Origin: an uncultured Saprospiraceae bacterium
GTDB lineage: Bacteria > Bacteroidota > Bacteroidia > Chitinophagales > Saprospiraceae
Direction of reading: 5' to 3'
Assembly (NCBI GenBank): GCA_938039305.1
Contig: CALHUZ010000454.1
Span: 1-7,765, forward strand
Length of the DNA: 7,765 bases
Shown here: positions 1 through 6,618 of the stretch, one piece after another
Layout of the letters: each line of letters begins with the position of its first letter
Numbering within the stretch: the first letter of the stretch is position 1
Translations under genes and position numbers: made by a program
The notes under the pieces: generated by a model
What the model was told of the DNA's origin: nothing
Database searches by the model: none
What the model saw: only the letters and a program-made list of their open reading frames with translations

Positions 1-1
1 C

Positions 2-709
2 ATGACAGAGTTCTGGGAGATCCTTCTTTCGATACAAAAGGCAAGCGAAGCTGCAGGTGTCAAGATTGTAACAGGTGATACTAAAGTTGTAGAACATGGC
101 AAAGGCGACAAGATATATATCAACACTACAGGCATAGGCTCCATCATGCCTAATGCAGAGATAGACTTAAAGCGAGTTCAGACAGATGATATCATAATCG
201 TTTCTAATGAAATCGCCGCTCATGGTATCTCCATCATGTCCATAAGGGAAGGATTAGAATTTGAATCCGATATCCTTAGTGACACACGGCCACTTCATGG
301 ACCAGTTAAAAGCATCATTCAAAAATTTGGATCAGACATACGACTTTTGAAAGATCCTACACGCGGAGGTGTCGCATCTGTACTAAATGAAATAGCAAGA
401 GATTCTAAAAAAGGCATCTTCCTTGATGAAAAGCAAATCCCAATAGACGGCCAGGTAAAGGGTGCATGTGAGATCCTTGGATTGGATCCACTATATGTTG
501 CAAATGAGGGAGTCTTTATAGCTATCGTTAGTGCGGATGTAGCAGACGATGTAGTTGCCACATTGAAGCAAGACGCATCCTGTCCACATGCAGCCGTCAT
601 AGGAAAAGTAGTAGCCGATCATCCAACTCAAGTGGTGATCAGAAGCGGTATCGGTGGCAAGCGAGTTGTCAATATGCTGGTCGGTCAACAATTACCAAGA
701 ATATGCTAA
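2..709 (+). CDS. hypE: Hydrogenase maturation protein HypE, C-terminal part (5' end outside window)
   Basis: HypE dehydrates the thiocarbamate that HypF places on its C-terminal cysteine to a thiocyanate, which supplies the CN ligands of the [NiFe] active site. It is a cytoplasmic AIR-synthase/PurM-like ATPase. Visible here are the GDTKVVE motif (about residues 25-31 of this fragment), the NTTGIG strand, the conserved DPTRGG loop (about 118-123) followed by VASVLNEIA, and the terminal LPRIC whose Cys is the ligand carrier. The fragment has 235 residues against about 330-350 for the family, so roughly 100-110 N-terminal residues lie upstream. The ATG at base 2 is almost certainly an internal Met, because the reading opens in the middle of the conserved first domain. 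It stops with TAA at 707-709, ten bases before the first TetR gene, which suggests one transcript. Family identity is near certain. Confidence 0.96.
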   Translation: MTEFWEILLSIQKASEAAGVKIVTGDTKVVEHGKGDKIYINTTGIGSIMPNAEIDLKRVQTDDIIIVSNEIAAHGISIMSIREGLEFESDILSDTRPLHGPVKSIIQKFGSDIRLLKDPTRGGVASVLNEIARDSKKGIFLDEKQIPIDGQVKGACEILGLDPLYVANEGVFIAIVSADVADDVVATLKQDASCPHAAVIGKVVADHPTQVVIRSGIGGKRVVNMLVGQQLPRIC

Positions 710-719
710 TGTCTATCCG

Positions 720-1367
720 ATGACTACCAAGGAAAAAATACTAGAAAGTAGCGTTCGCTTGTTCAATCAGAATGGATTAGTAAATGTCCGCTTACAGCAC
801 ATTGCGGATGAAACTGGAATAAGCGTAGGTAATCTCGCTTATCACTACTATAGCAAAGAAGCCATCATAGCGCAGATCGTCAGCCAACTCAACACACTGC
901 TTCAGCCCATCATAGATGACCAAAAGAAATTTCCCGGGCTAATGGATTTTGATACTCAGTTAGCACTGTACTATCATCTACTGATGAAGTATTCATTTTT
1001 CTTCGTCGACCTCTTAGAGCTGAAGCGAAATTTCCCAAAGCAGTACATTGTCAGAAAAGACATCACAGAGAACATTACAAATCAAATCCATAATTGGCTT
1101 AAGAGAAATGAAAATGATGGAATATTGGCAAATGAGCTACGACCTGATCACTACATGATCATCGCACATACCATCTGGATGATTATCACATTCTATCTGA
1201 CGAGACCTATCGATCATGGTAGTCCAGAAGATAGTGAGCGAGTATTCAAGGAGATGGTCTGGAGCCAGATCCTACCCCACTTCACTGAGCCTGGAAGATT
1301 AGAGTTTGACTTATTGATTGAGAGACTACTTGATTCCTTTACTCCAGACAGAGCATTAGATTATTAG
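720..1367 (+). CDS. TetR/AcrR-family transcriptional regulator (first of a tandem pair)
   Basis: Predicted one-component repressor of 215 residues, the usual TetR length. The N-terminal DNA-binding domain begins right after the start (KEKILESSVRLFNQNG). Its helix-turn-helix lies about residues 25-44 (HIADETGISVGNLAYHYYSK), with the typical G-x-L-x-x-H-Y recognition helix. The C-terminal two thirds are helical and unlike any ligand domain I can name. I chose the ATG at 720 because it places the HTH at the normal distance and leaves hypE intact; a GTG at 654 in the same frame would overlap hypE by about 55 bases. There is no recognisable Shine-Dalgarno, so translational coupling to hypE is plausible. 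It ends in TAG (1365-1367), ten bases before a clear paralogue. Regulation of the hydrogenase genes is an inference from position only; the ligand and operator are unknown. Confidence 0.88.
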   Translation: MTTKEKILESSVRLFNQNGLVNVRLQHIADETGISVGNLAYHYYSKEAIIAQIVSQLNTLLQPIIDDQKKFPGLMDFDTQLALYYHLLMKYSFFFVDLLELKRNFPKQYIVRKDITENITNQIHNWLKRNENDGILANELRPDHYMIIAHTIWMIITFYLTRPIDHGSPEDSERVFKEMVWSQILPHFTEPGRLEFDLLIERLLDSFTPDRALDY

Positions 1368-1377
1368 AATTGAGGAG

Positions 1378-2037
1378 ATGAAAAAGACGAAGAGTAAAAT
1401 ATTTGATGCTGCGATCCACTTATTCAATAAGGATGGACTACCTAATGTAAAGTTGCAGAACATCGCAGACTTCTGTGACATCAGCGTTGGCAACCTTGCA
1501 TATCATTATCGGACCAAGGATCTGCTACTCACAACAATAGATCAACATATACAGAGCGAATTAAAATCATTGACTCCGGGAGAAAGCTCATTCCCATACC
1601 TCATAGACTTTGACAATCAACTATCCAATTATTTTCATTTTATAAACAAGTTCGCTTTCTATTTTCTGGACATCTTACAATTGGAACGTTCTTACCCAGC
1701 CTTGCATGAGCATCGTGTCGACTCCATAGGTCAATTGATCGATCAGATTCACTCATGGATGATTCAAAATATTGAAAAAGGAATATTTCAATCGGAGATA
1801 CTACCAGGACAATATGAGAAAACTGCACATCTTATCTGGATGAATATCAGCTTCTGGATGACACAGCAAAAAGTACTTGGGAAGAAAGATAGTGAAGAGG
1901 GACTTTTTAAGGAGCAGATCTGGAGTCAGTTAGTTCCATTGTTTACAGCCAATGGCATGTTAGAATTCGAAGCGATCATTCTGCCGCAGTTACAGCATTT
2001 CTCAAATGCGAAGACTTATAGGGTTCCACTGATATAA
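1378..2037 (+). CDS. TetR/AcrR-family transcriptional regulator (second of a tandem pair)
   Basis: A 219-residue regulator with an N-terminal TetR domain (KSKIFDAAIHLFNKDG) and a helix-turn-helix about residues 26-45 (NIADFCDISVGNLAYHYRTK). It shares long stretches with the preceding gene: ISVGNLAYHY, a DFD-x-QL motif after the HTH domain, the QIH-x-W segment, an IWM helix and FKE-x-x-WSQ near the end. Unlike most TetR tandems, the similarity therefore extends into the ligand domain, indicating a local duplication followed by divergence. The two could form a heterodimer or sense related ligands (inference). The purine-rich GAGGAG at 1372-1377 abuts the ATG with no spacer, so it is not an ideal ribosome site; the start is supported instead by alignment with the paralogue. 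It stops with TAA 15 bases from the convergent peptidase gene. Confidence 0.88.
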   Translation: MKKTKSKIFDAAIHLFNKDGLPNVKLQNIADFCDISVGNLAYHYRTKDLLLTTIDQHIQSELKSLTPGESSFPYLIDFDNQLSNYFHFINKFAFYFLDILQLERSYPALHEHRVDSIGQLIDQIHSWMIQNIEKGIFQSEILPGQYEKTAHLIWMNISFWMTQQKVLGKKDSEEGLFKEQIWSQLVPLFTANGMLEFEAIILPQLQHFSNAKTYRVPLI

Positions 2038-2052
2038 GTCACCACTATTCTA

Positions 2053-3054
2053 TTATCTGACTTTTATTATCTGTCCAATACGAAGTGTAGAATTTCTGGA
2101 GATAGAGTTCAATTTGCAAATCTTACTTACGCTAAGGTGATACTTCCGAGAAACATAAGACAACGTCTGCCCTCTTCGTATACGATGAAATTTTGGCTCA
2201 GACTCTTGGGCAATGACTGCTGCTTCTTTAGTTAATAGCGGTTCAATCTCACTTTGCTTATAAGAGCTATGAGAACGAGGAGATTTCCAAGCATTGGAAA
2301 CCCAAAGCTCTGATCCTCTTATGGTTTTACTTCCATCAAAATTGAATACATACTCTGGATGAATCGCAACGCCTTTATATCTCACTTCGAGGTGTAGATG
2401 ACTTCCGCGGCTCCTACCAGTATTTCCTCCTTTACCAAGTAACTGCCCTTCGCTTACCCAATCATTAACTGCCACATCATATTCTGAGAGATGCGCATAC
2501 ACAGTCTCAACTTCATAAGCATGTCTAACAACAACTGTTTTCCCATGTCCACTACTATAACCAACAAATCTAACTTGTCCCGGAAGTACAGAACGTACGT
2601 TATCACCTGTTACAAGATCCATATCTAAACCAGCATGAGGACCTCTCCTACGATGACCAAATCGAGATGTGATAACAATTTCATCGTCAACAGGATGCGT
2701 AAATGTCAATTGATCAAAAGCAATCCTAAATGGAGTCTCGATCTTAACGTCTTTGTAAGGATTGATACGATCAGATAGCCAATAATCATTGTTATGATGC
2801 AACATAAGATCATGAGCTTCTCCATCGACTTCACTCGCGTACAATCGCAAATACTTCATCTGATCAATAATCTCACCAGTTGCCATATTGCGATAAGACA
2901 CGATTCCATCAAGTAATACCTTCTCGTAAAGCACTGTAGTACTATCAATATCAGAGTGAGATGTCTGTGTATCCAAATCTTGAGCAATGATCTGCGTACT
3001 ACAAAGAAAGATAAACAGCAACCCTATCCCATAATTGAACAACTTCAGCGTCAT
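2053..3054 (-). CDS. Secreted M23 family metallopeptidase with C-terminal LysM domain
   Basis: Predicted peptidoglycan endopeptidase of 333 residues (lysostaphin/LytM type), acting in the envelope. Residues 1-25 form a signal peptide (hydrophobic GIGLLFIFL, likely cleavage after QIIAQ). The M23 domain spans about 120-236. The zinc ligands fit H140 and D144 in HAGLD and H221 in the SHLHLE motif, with H188 (YAHLS) and H219 as the additional catalytic histidines, so the active site looks complete. A LysM domain occupies about 289-333 (RRGQTLSYVSRKYHLS to IGQIIKVR) and would bind glycan. The start ATG is preceded by an AGAGG a couple of bases upstream. It lies downstream of hypC on the same strand but is separated by about 170 bases with its own candidate promoter, so it is probably not part of the hydrogenase operon. 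It converges on the TetR genes. Confidence 0.93.
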   Translation of the reverse strand: MTLKLFNYGIGLLFIFLCSTQIIAQDLDTQTSHSDIDSTTVLYEKVLLDGIVSYRNMATGEIIDQMKYLRLYASEVDGEAHDLMLHHNNDYWLSDRINPYKDVKIETPFRIAFDQLTFTHPVDDEIVITSRFGHRRRGPHAGLDMDLVTGDNVRSVLPGQVRFVGYSSGHGKTVVVRHAYEVETVYAHLSEYDVAVNDWVSEGQLLGKGGNTGRSRGSHLHLEVRYKGVAIHPEYVFNFDGSKTIRGSELWVSNAWKSPRSHSSYKQSEIEPLLTKEAAVIAQESEPKFHRIRRGQTLSYVSRKYHLSVSKICKLNSISRNSTLRIGQIIKVR

Positions 3055-3101
3055 ATCCTCTTAGTACTTCTTAACCTCTTATAGCCCATATATAGAAGAG
3101 A

Positions 3102-3109
3102 CAAATGTA
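3102..3109 (-). promoter_or_regulatory. Candidate Bacteroidota-type -7 promoter box for the M23 peptidase gene
   Basis: Read on the minus strand this is TACATTTG, a full match to the Bacteroidota -7 consensus TAnnTTTG. It would give a 5' leader of roughly 40 bases before the peptidase ATG. The -33 TTG is not convincing: the best triplet at about the right distance is TTC. A match to an 8-base degenerate box in AT-rich DNA can arise by chance, but its position in the only sizeable intergenic gap supports it. Confidence 0.4.
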
Positions 3110-3170
3110 CATAAGACTAACAGCTAAATAGAACTAAACATGCTCTTAACATGATTTTAAGTTTCATTCA

Positions 3171-3192
3171 AACGACTTTATTGGAAGTCATT
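3171..3192 (-). terminator. Weak hairpin downstream of hypC, possible terminator
   Basis: AACGACTT (3171-3178) and AAGTCATT (3185-3192) pair over 8 bases with one G-U wobble around a 6-base loop. It lies 34 bases past the hypC stop and before the candidate peptidase promoter, where the end of the hydrogenase operon transcript would be expected. The stem has only two or three GC pairs and there is no strong U-tract after it on the minus strand, so intrinsic termination is uncertain. Confidence 0.3.
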
Positions 3193-3225
3193 AAATTGAT
3201 ACGTCAGTACTGAGAAGTAAACTTG

Positions 3226-3489
3226 TCACTTATGCACAATATCATCAAAGAGATCATCAAGCTCACCAATGCCTTGCAGGAAGTTCATGGTTCTCTTAGC
3301 TTCTTCTTCATCAACAATACTCACGGCAACACCGACATGAACCAAGACATGATCCCCGACGACTGCCTCTGGCACCAAGCTTAGATTGATCCTTTTAGTT
3401 ATACCTCCAAAAGATACTTTACCAATCAGGAAAACAGTTTCTTCCGAAGCTTCTATCTCTAATACTTTTCCAGGAATTGCTAAGCACAT
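3226..3489 (-). CDS. hypC: Hydrogenase assembly chaperone HypC/HupF
   Basis: A small chaperone of 87 residues, near the usual length for HypC. With HypD it carries the Fe(CN)2CO moiety and hands it to the large-subunit precursor in the cytoplasm. The diagnostic N-terminus MCLAIPGKV is intact; Cys2, exposed after Met removal, is the essential residue binding HypD and the iron. The internal F-G-G-I segment and the VGDHVLVHVGVAVS beta strand are also typical. The acidic tail (GELDDLFDDIVHK) is where members vary. It is the last gene of the minus-strand operon, 27 bases after the CooC-like gene. The spacer to that gene has no strong Shine-Dalgarno, only an A/T-rich stretch. hypD is not in the window, and hypE lies on the opposite strand, so the maturation genes are split over two transcripts here. 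Confidence 0.96.
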   Translation of the reverse strand: MCLAIPGKVLEIEASEETVFLIGKVSFGGITKRINLSLVPEAVVGDHVLVHVGVAVSIVDEEEAKRTMNFLQGIGELDDLFDDIVHK

Positions 3490-3516
3490 AATTACTTGAT
3501 TTAAAAACTACAATGC

Positions 3517-4278
3517 CTAATTAAGACCTGCAACAAATGATTCAATAGCCTTGATCATTTTTGAATCTTGATCATAGTCCATAATGGATATTCCTTTTAA
3601 GTCGGCAGCTGTGACATTTTCATCATACGGCACCATAACTGCTATAGGAAGATTTATCTTTTTGCAATACTCTTCTATCGCTTGCTTCTCTTCTTCTGTT
3701 CTTACTTTATTAGCTATGGCTTCTACTTGCTTGATCCCTAACTCACGTGCCATATCTGCAAATCGGCCTGCAGCTTCTAATGATCGATAATAAGGCTCTA
3801 AGACAGTGTACATCTTGTCTACGTATTTAGAAGTGCCTCGCTTCATATGCTCAAGTGATGCTTCAGTATCAACTACCATCGCAGCTTTATTTTCAGAAGT
3901 AAGTGCAGAGTGAATCAACTCTCTGACCACAGTATGAGAACCACACATACAACCCGTTCCTGCTTGATCTGGTTTTCCAACTATAAGCAGCGTTACATTA
4001 TCTGGTGCATCCTGGCCATAGGTATTCAATATTTCGTCAAACGGCATCTTAACTTGAAACTTCCAGCTGTCACCATCCTCTATCCGCTCTATGATATCTG
4101 TACTTAACGACACTTGTGGTGGCGTATCTTTATCTATGCCTAAGACGACAGAAAGATTAGGATTAGGGTCACCGTCTATGGCCAATACCTTTTCTCCTTT
4201 ACGTGCAAGCACCCGACATATCGTCCCGCTTATTGTTGTTTTACCAACACCTCCTTTACCTGCTATTGCTATTTTCAA
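3517..4278 (-). CDS. CooC-type nickel-insertion ATPase (SIMIBI/MinD-like)
   Basis: A 253-residue deviant Walker A ATPase. The P-loop GKGGVGKT (residues 7-14) has the signature lysine at position 8; DGDPNPN (35-41) matches the CooC switch; DTEA at 137-140 followed by SLEHMKRGT is very close to the CooC Walker B region. The C-x-C pair C110/C112 (TGCMCGSH) is the dimer-interface metal site known to bind Ni in CooC. Known CooC proteins insert Ni into carbon monoxide dehydrogenase, but no such enzyme is visible; the setting between a hydrogenase protease relative and hypC suggests nickel delivery to the hydrogenase instead (inference). The start is TTG (4276-4278): the reading frame back to the in-frame TAA of the previous gene contains no ATG or GTG, and alignment needs MKIAIAGKGG. 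The gene ends with TAG, and a second in-frame TAG follows before hypC. Confidence 0.9.
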   Translation of the reverse strand: MKIAIAGKGGVGKTTISGTICRVLARKGEKVLAIDGDPNPNLSVVLGIDKDTPPQVSLSTDIIERIEDGDSWKFQVKMPFDEILNTYGQDAPDNVTLLIVGKPDQAGTGCMCGSHTVVRELIHSALTSENKAAMVVDTEASLEHMKRGTSKYVDKMYTVLEPYYRSLEAAGRFADMARELGIKQVEAIANKVRTEEEKQAIEEYCKKINLPIAVMVPYDENVTAADLKGISIMDYDQDSKMIKAIESFVAGLN

Positions 4279-4293
4279 ATTCTTTATTTTTTA
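4276..4293 (-). promoter_or_regulatory. Translation initiation region with TTG start of the CooC-like gene
   Basis: Minus-strand reading is TAA (stop of the upstream membrane protein), AAA ATA AAG AAT, then the TTG start. Upstream stop and downstream start are in the same frame with only 12 bases between. The spacer is purine/A-rich without a GGAGG. This favours reinitiation by ribosomes finishing the upstream gene, and the TTG may keep the ATPase level low relative to its neighbours. Confidence 0.6.
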
Positions 4294-5283
4294 TTTGGCT
4301 ACAGCCCAATCCATTCCTTCAGGTCTGCTAAAGTTATCTTCTGTGACTGTGTTGTCCAATGAAACATCTGAGTATACATATTCATCCATGACCTTTCCAT
4401 TCCCCCAGAATCTTGTCCACTTATGGCTGAATGTGATACCATCCACTGTCTTATGATCAGACCAATAAATCTCTTCTGGACGGAATGTCCCAAAATCTGA
4501 CTTATTATAATATTCCATTTTGTGGATAAGTTTTGTTTCAGGATCCACTAAGAATCTCCACTTGTCTTTTCCAACTGTTGGCTTATAAGACACATCCAAT
4601 ACAAGCGGCTCACTTTCCATATCTATGTTCTCTAAAGGATTCCAAGGTAACATACCAAACTTGGAGATGTTATTAACATCTGGACGCACACCAACATCAT
4701 TCAACTTGAATGGCATGGAGAAACGATAGAAGGCCATTTTAGCAGCACAGCTTGGCTGACACCACTTAGAGTCACACATCATACCGAGGTCTCCAGAAGT
4801 TTTCTTTGGGTCAGATGGCATAGCATCTTGAGTCGCCCAGAAGCCTTCCTCATCCTCACTGATGATTACCTCTTTTCCATTTTTATCAAGAGCCTTCACC
4901 ATCAACTTGACACCTTCATCAGTCTTTTGAAAAAAGAATGTCTCTACTTGTGTTGAAAGTGAAGTTCCATCTTCTGCATACAGATTCTTTGTACGTGTGA
5001 ACTGACCTGACTTGATATCGTTCCAAGCTTCCATACCACCTGCGGCAGTTACCATTTCACCTACTAATTCAAATCCCGTCGGAGCTCGCAAGAAGTTCTC
5101 CCAAGTATAGTAACCCGCATAACCCACAACCAACAATGCCAACCCTACTTGTAGTAGTCGGATTCTTTTAATTGTAATGGGATTGACTAAATCCTTAATT
5201 TCTAATCCAAATAACCAGGGTGTTTTGCCCGTAGTTTCTTTAGCATCTTGAACTTGGCCTTTCTTTTTTAAAGTCTCCTTCAT
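4291..5283 (-). CDS. Membrane-anchored envelope protein, paralogue of the lipoprotein at 5812-6618
   Basis: Unrecognised function. The 330-residue protein has a charged cytoplasmic N-terminus (about 1-40) and one transmembrane helix (about 41-61, IRLLQVGLALLVVGYAGYYT). It then has a periplasmic domain rich in beta strands, of the general kind seen in Bacteroidota outer-membrane lipoprotein families (possibly DUF6503-like, from memory). It shares GG-x-x-x-W near the domain start, MPFKL-x-D-x-GV (about 190-199), a W-x-x-x-x-D-x-ET strand and a VDGI-x-x-x-x-K motif with the lipoprotein two genes upstream, so the two are paralogues. A cysteine cluster C170-x4-C175-x3-C179 just before MPFKL is absent from the lipoprotein and could bind a metal or form disulfides. 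Gene spacing is 19 bases to the protease and 12 to the CooC-like gene, so it is firmly within the operon. A role in anchoring or electron transfer for the hydrogenase is speculative. Confidence 0.85.
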   Translation of the reverse strand: MKETLKKKGQVQDAKETTGKTPWLFGLEIKDLVNPITIKRIRLLQVGLALLVVGYAGYYTWENFLRAPTGFELVGEMVTAAGGMEAWNDIKSGQFTRTKNLYAEDGTSLSTQVETFFFQKTDEGVKLMVKALDKNGKEVIISEDEEGFWATQDAMPSDPKKTSGDLGMMCDSKWCQPSCAAKMAFYRFSMPFKLNDVGVRPDVNNISKFGMLPWNPLENIDMESEPLVLDVSYKPTVGKDKWRFLVDPETKLIHKMEYYNKSDFGTFRPEEIYWSDHKTVDGITFSHKWTRFWGNGKVMDEYVYSDVSLDNTVTEDNFSRPEGMDWAVAK

Positions 5284-5302
5284 GTCAGAATATTTTATTT
5301 TA

Positions 5303-5815
5303 TTAATGTTCTGTTTCTTGTTTTAAATTTAGCCATTCACCTAATATTTTAACGGCTTTAGGTATGGCCTTAGTCACCTCGTCACTCATCTCCCATGCAA
5401 AGTCATCGTGCTTTGCAGATTGACAACCCAGGATAAATACATCCACGGGTAGTATCTTCAAGGCTTGTGCTAACATCATAGCACGTGTAGGATTTGTAAA
5501 ATGCATATCTGCTAAAAACTCTCGTTTCTTAAGCAAAGGCATATCCTCTACTCTACTTAACTTCTCAACCCGCTCTATTGATATCGTTCCAGGTTCTCTT
5601 TTATAATCTATCGCATCCGCTAAGACTAAGATATCATATCCAGTATGCAACTCTTGAACCAAGTGAATTCCCGCAATCCCAACCTCCATAGTGGTCACAT
5701 TATCGTACTTCGGCATATCTGCACTCCATCGTCTGACGAACTCGATACCAAAGGCATCATCCTGTCTGAGTTCATTTCCAACTCCTGCTATCAATATGTT
5801 TCCAGCTGTATTCAT
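5303..5815 (-). CDS. Hydrogenase maturation protease (HyaD/HybD/HupD family)
   Basis: Peptidase family M52/A31, 170 residues, usual length. It removes the C-terminal extension of the hydrogenase large subunit after nickel insertion. The N-terminal signature GVGNELRQDDAFG (about residues 11-23) is intact. The nickel-sensing ligands known from HybD (Glu16, Asp62, His93) most likely correspond to E15, D67 (LVLADAID) and H105 (DMHFTNP), so it looks active. The GIAGIHLVQEL strand and the CQS turn are also family-like. Its ATG overlaps the TGA of the upstream lipoprotein gene as ATGA, indicating translational coupling. The specific large-subunit partner is outside the window; each such protease is normally specific to one hydrogenase, so the structural genes are expected in this same operon. 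Confidence 0.95.
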   Translation of the reverse strand: MNTAGNILIAGVGNELRQDDAFGIEFVRRWSADMPKYDNVTTMEVGIAGIHLVQELHTGYDILVLADAIDYKREPGTISIERVEKLSRVEDMPLLKKREFLADMHFTNPTRAMMLAQALKILPVDVFILGCQSAKHDDFAWEMSDEVTKAIPKAVKILGEWLNLKQETEH

Positions 5816-6618
5816 AGTAACTGAAAGGTTGATGGTTTGAATTGATTATCAAAGCTCATCTCCTCATTTTCATATATGGTCTTTAGTTGTACTTTTTCTT
5901 TTTTATCGTTAGAGGCATAACTGAATCTCTTTAGATGCAATCTTATGCCATCCACTTTTGTAAATGTCTCGTAAGTCGTCAAAGAATGCCCTGTGCCATA
6001 ATCCAGATAGTTTCCTACCAAGTCATATGTCTCTAAGTCAAAGTAATACCACCATTTGTGCATACCTCCTGTACTTCCCGCTCCTTTCTCATAGTCTACT
6101 TTGAGAGAATGCACTGGTTTACTCAAAGTTGTTGAATCAACCCCTTCATAAGACAAGATCACTCCTGGGTCTGTTAATTTGAAGGGCATAGCGATCACAT
6201 AGTTAGAACCATAGGAAGAATTCCAAGCTTCATTTTTTGACTTGTCATCTGTTAGCTCGATTCCATTTTTATACTTCTTTGCTTCAGCTCCATTGTTGAC
6301 AATCACAAAGTCATCGTCTCCTACTTTCCACGTCATTCTGCCTTGAAAGCTCGGACCCAATTTATATTGATGTAGTTGTCTGGTTTTTCTAATTACAGCA
6401 CCCGTAGAATCGATCGCGGAAATATTCTTATAAAAGGAAAAGTCTTTTTTATTTTCCCAGGTGTCCCATCCTCCTACATATGCTATAGCCTTTCTCACTA
6501 CATCTCCTGACACATCATCTGAAAGCCTATCCATTGGGTTAATGACTTCAGTTTCTACTTTAGAGCCACATGACAACATCAGTGTCATTAAGAATAATAT
6601 GCCTATGGTTCTAATCAT
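5812..6618 (-). CDS. Lipoprotein of a Bacteroidota envelope family, hydrogenase-operon associated
   Basis: Unrecognised function. The 268-residue protein begins with a lipoprotein signal (MIRTIGILFLMTLMLSC) with a lipobox ending at C17, so it is predicted to be lipid-anchored in the cell envelope. The mature domain carries GGWDTWENKK (about 49-58), MPFKLTDPGV (144-153), W-x-YYFDLETYD, and VDGIRLHLK motifs, a pattern resembling Bacteroidota DUF6503-type lipoproteins (from memory, not searched). It lacks the three-cysteine cluster of its paralogue at 4291-5283. The start ATG lies inside the end of the upstream Rieske-like gene (8-base overlap), and its own TGA overlaps the protease ATG, so it sits in a tightly coupled part of the operon. 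Its presence between clear hydrogenase genes suggests a hydrogenase-related envelope role. Confidence 0.87.
   Translation of the reverse strand: MIRTIGILFLMTLMLSCGSKVETEVINPMDRLSDDVSGDVVRKAIAYVGGWDTWENKKDFSFYKNISAIDSTGAVIRKTRQLHQYKLGPSFQGRMTWKVGDDDFVIVNNGAEAKKYKNGIELTDDKSKNEAWNSSYGSNYVIAMPFKLTDPGVILSYEGVDSTTLSKPVHSLKVDYEKGAGSTGGMHKWWYYFDLETYDLVGNYLDYGTGHSLTTYETFTKVDGIRLHLKRFSYASNDKKEKVQLKTIYENEEMSFDNQFKPSTFQLL

Noticed and set aside
654..719. Upstream GTG start for the first TetR gene at 654
   Set aside because: It overlaps the conserved hypE C-terminus by about 55 bases and adds residues with no TetR similarity; the ATG at 720 puts the HTH at the normal position.
2036..2063. Inverted repeat AAGTCA/TGACTT between the convergent TetR and peptidase genes as a bidirectional terminator
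   Set aside because: Only 6 base pairs with a 16-base loop, AT-rich and partly inside the peptidase coding end; too weak to call.
3910..4456. Plus-strand open frames opposite the CooC-like and membrane-protein genes
   Set aside because: They are antisense to strongly supported genes and show no family motif; low-complexity shadow translations.
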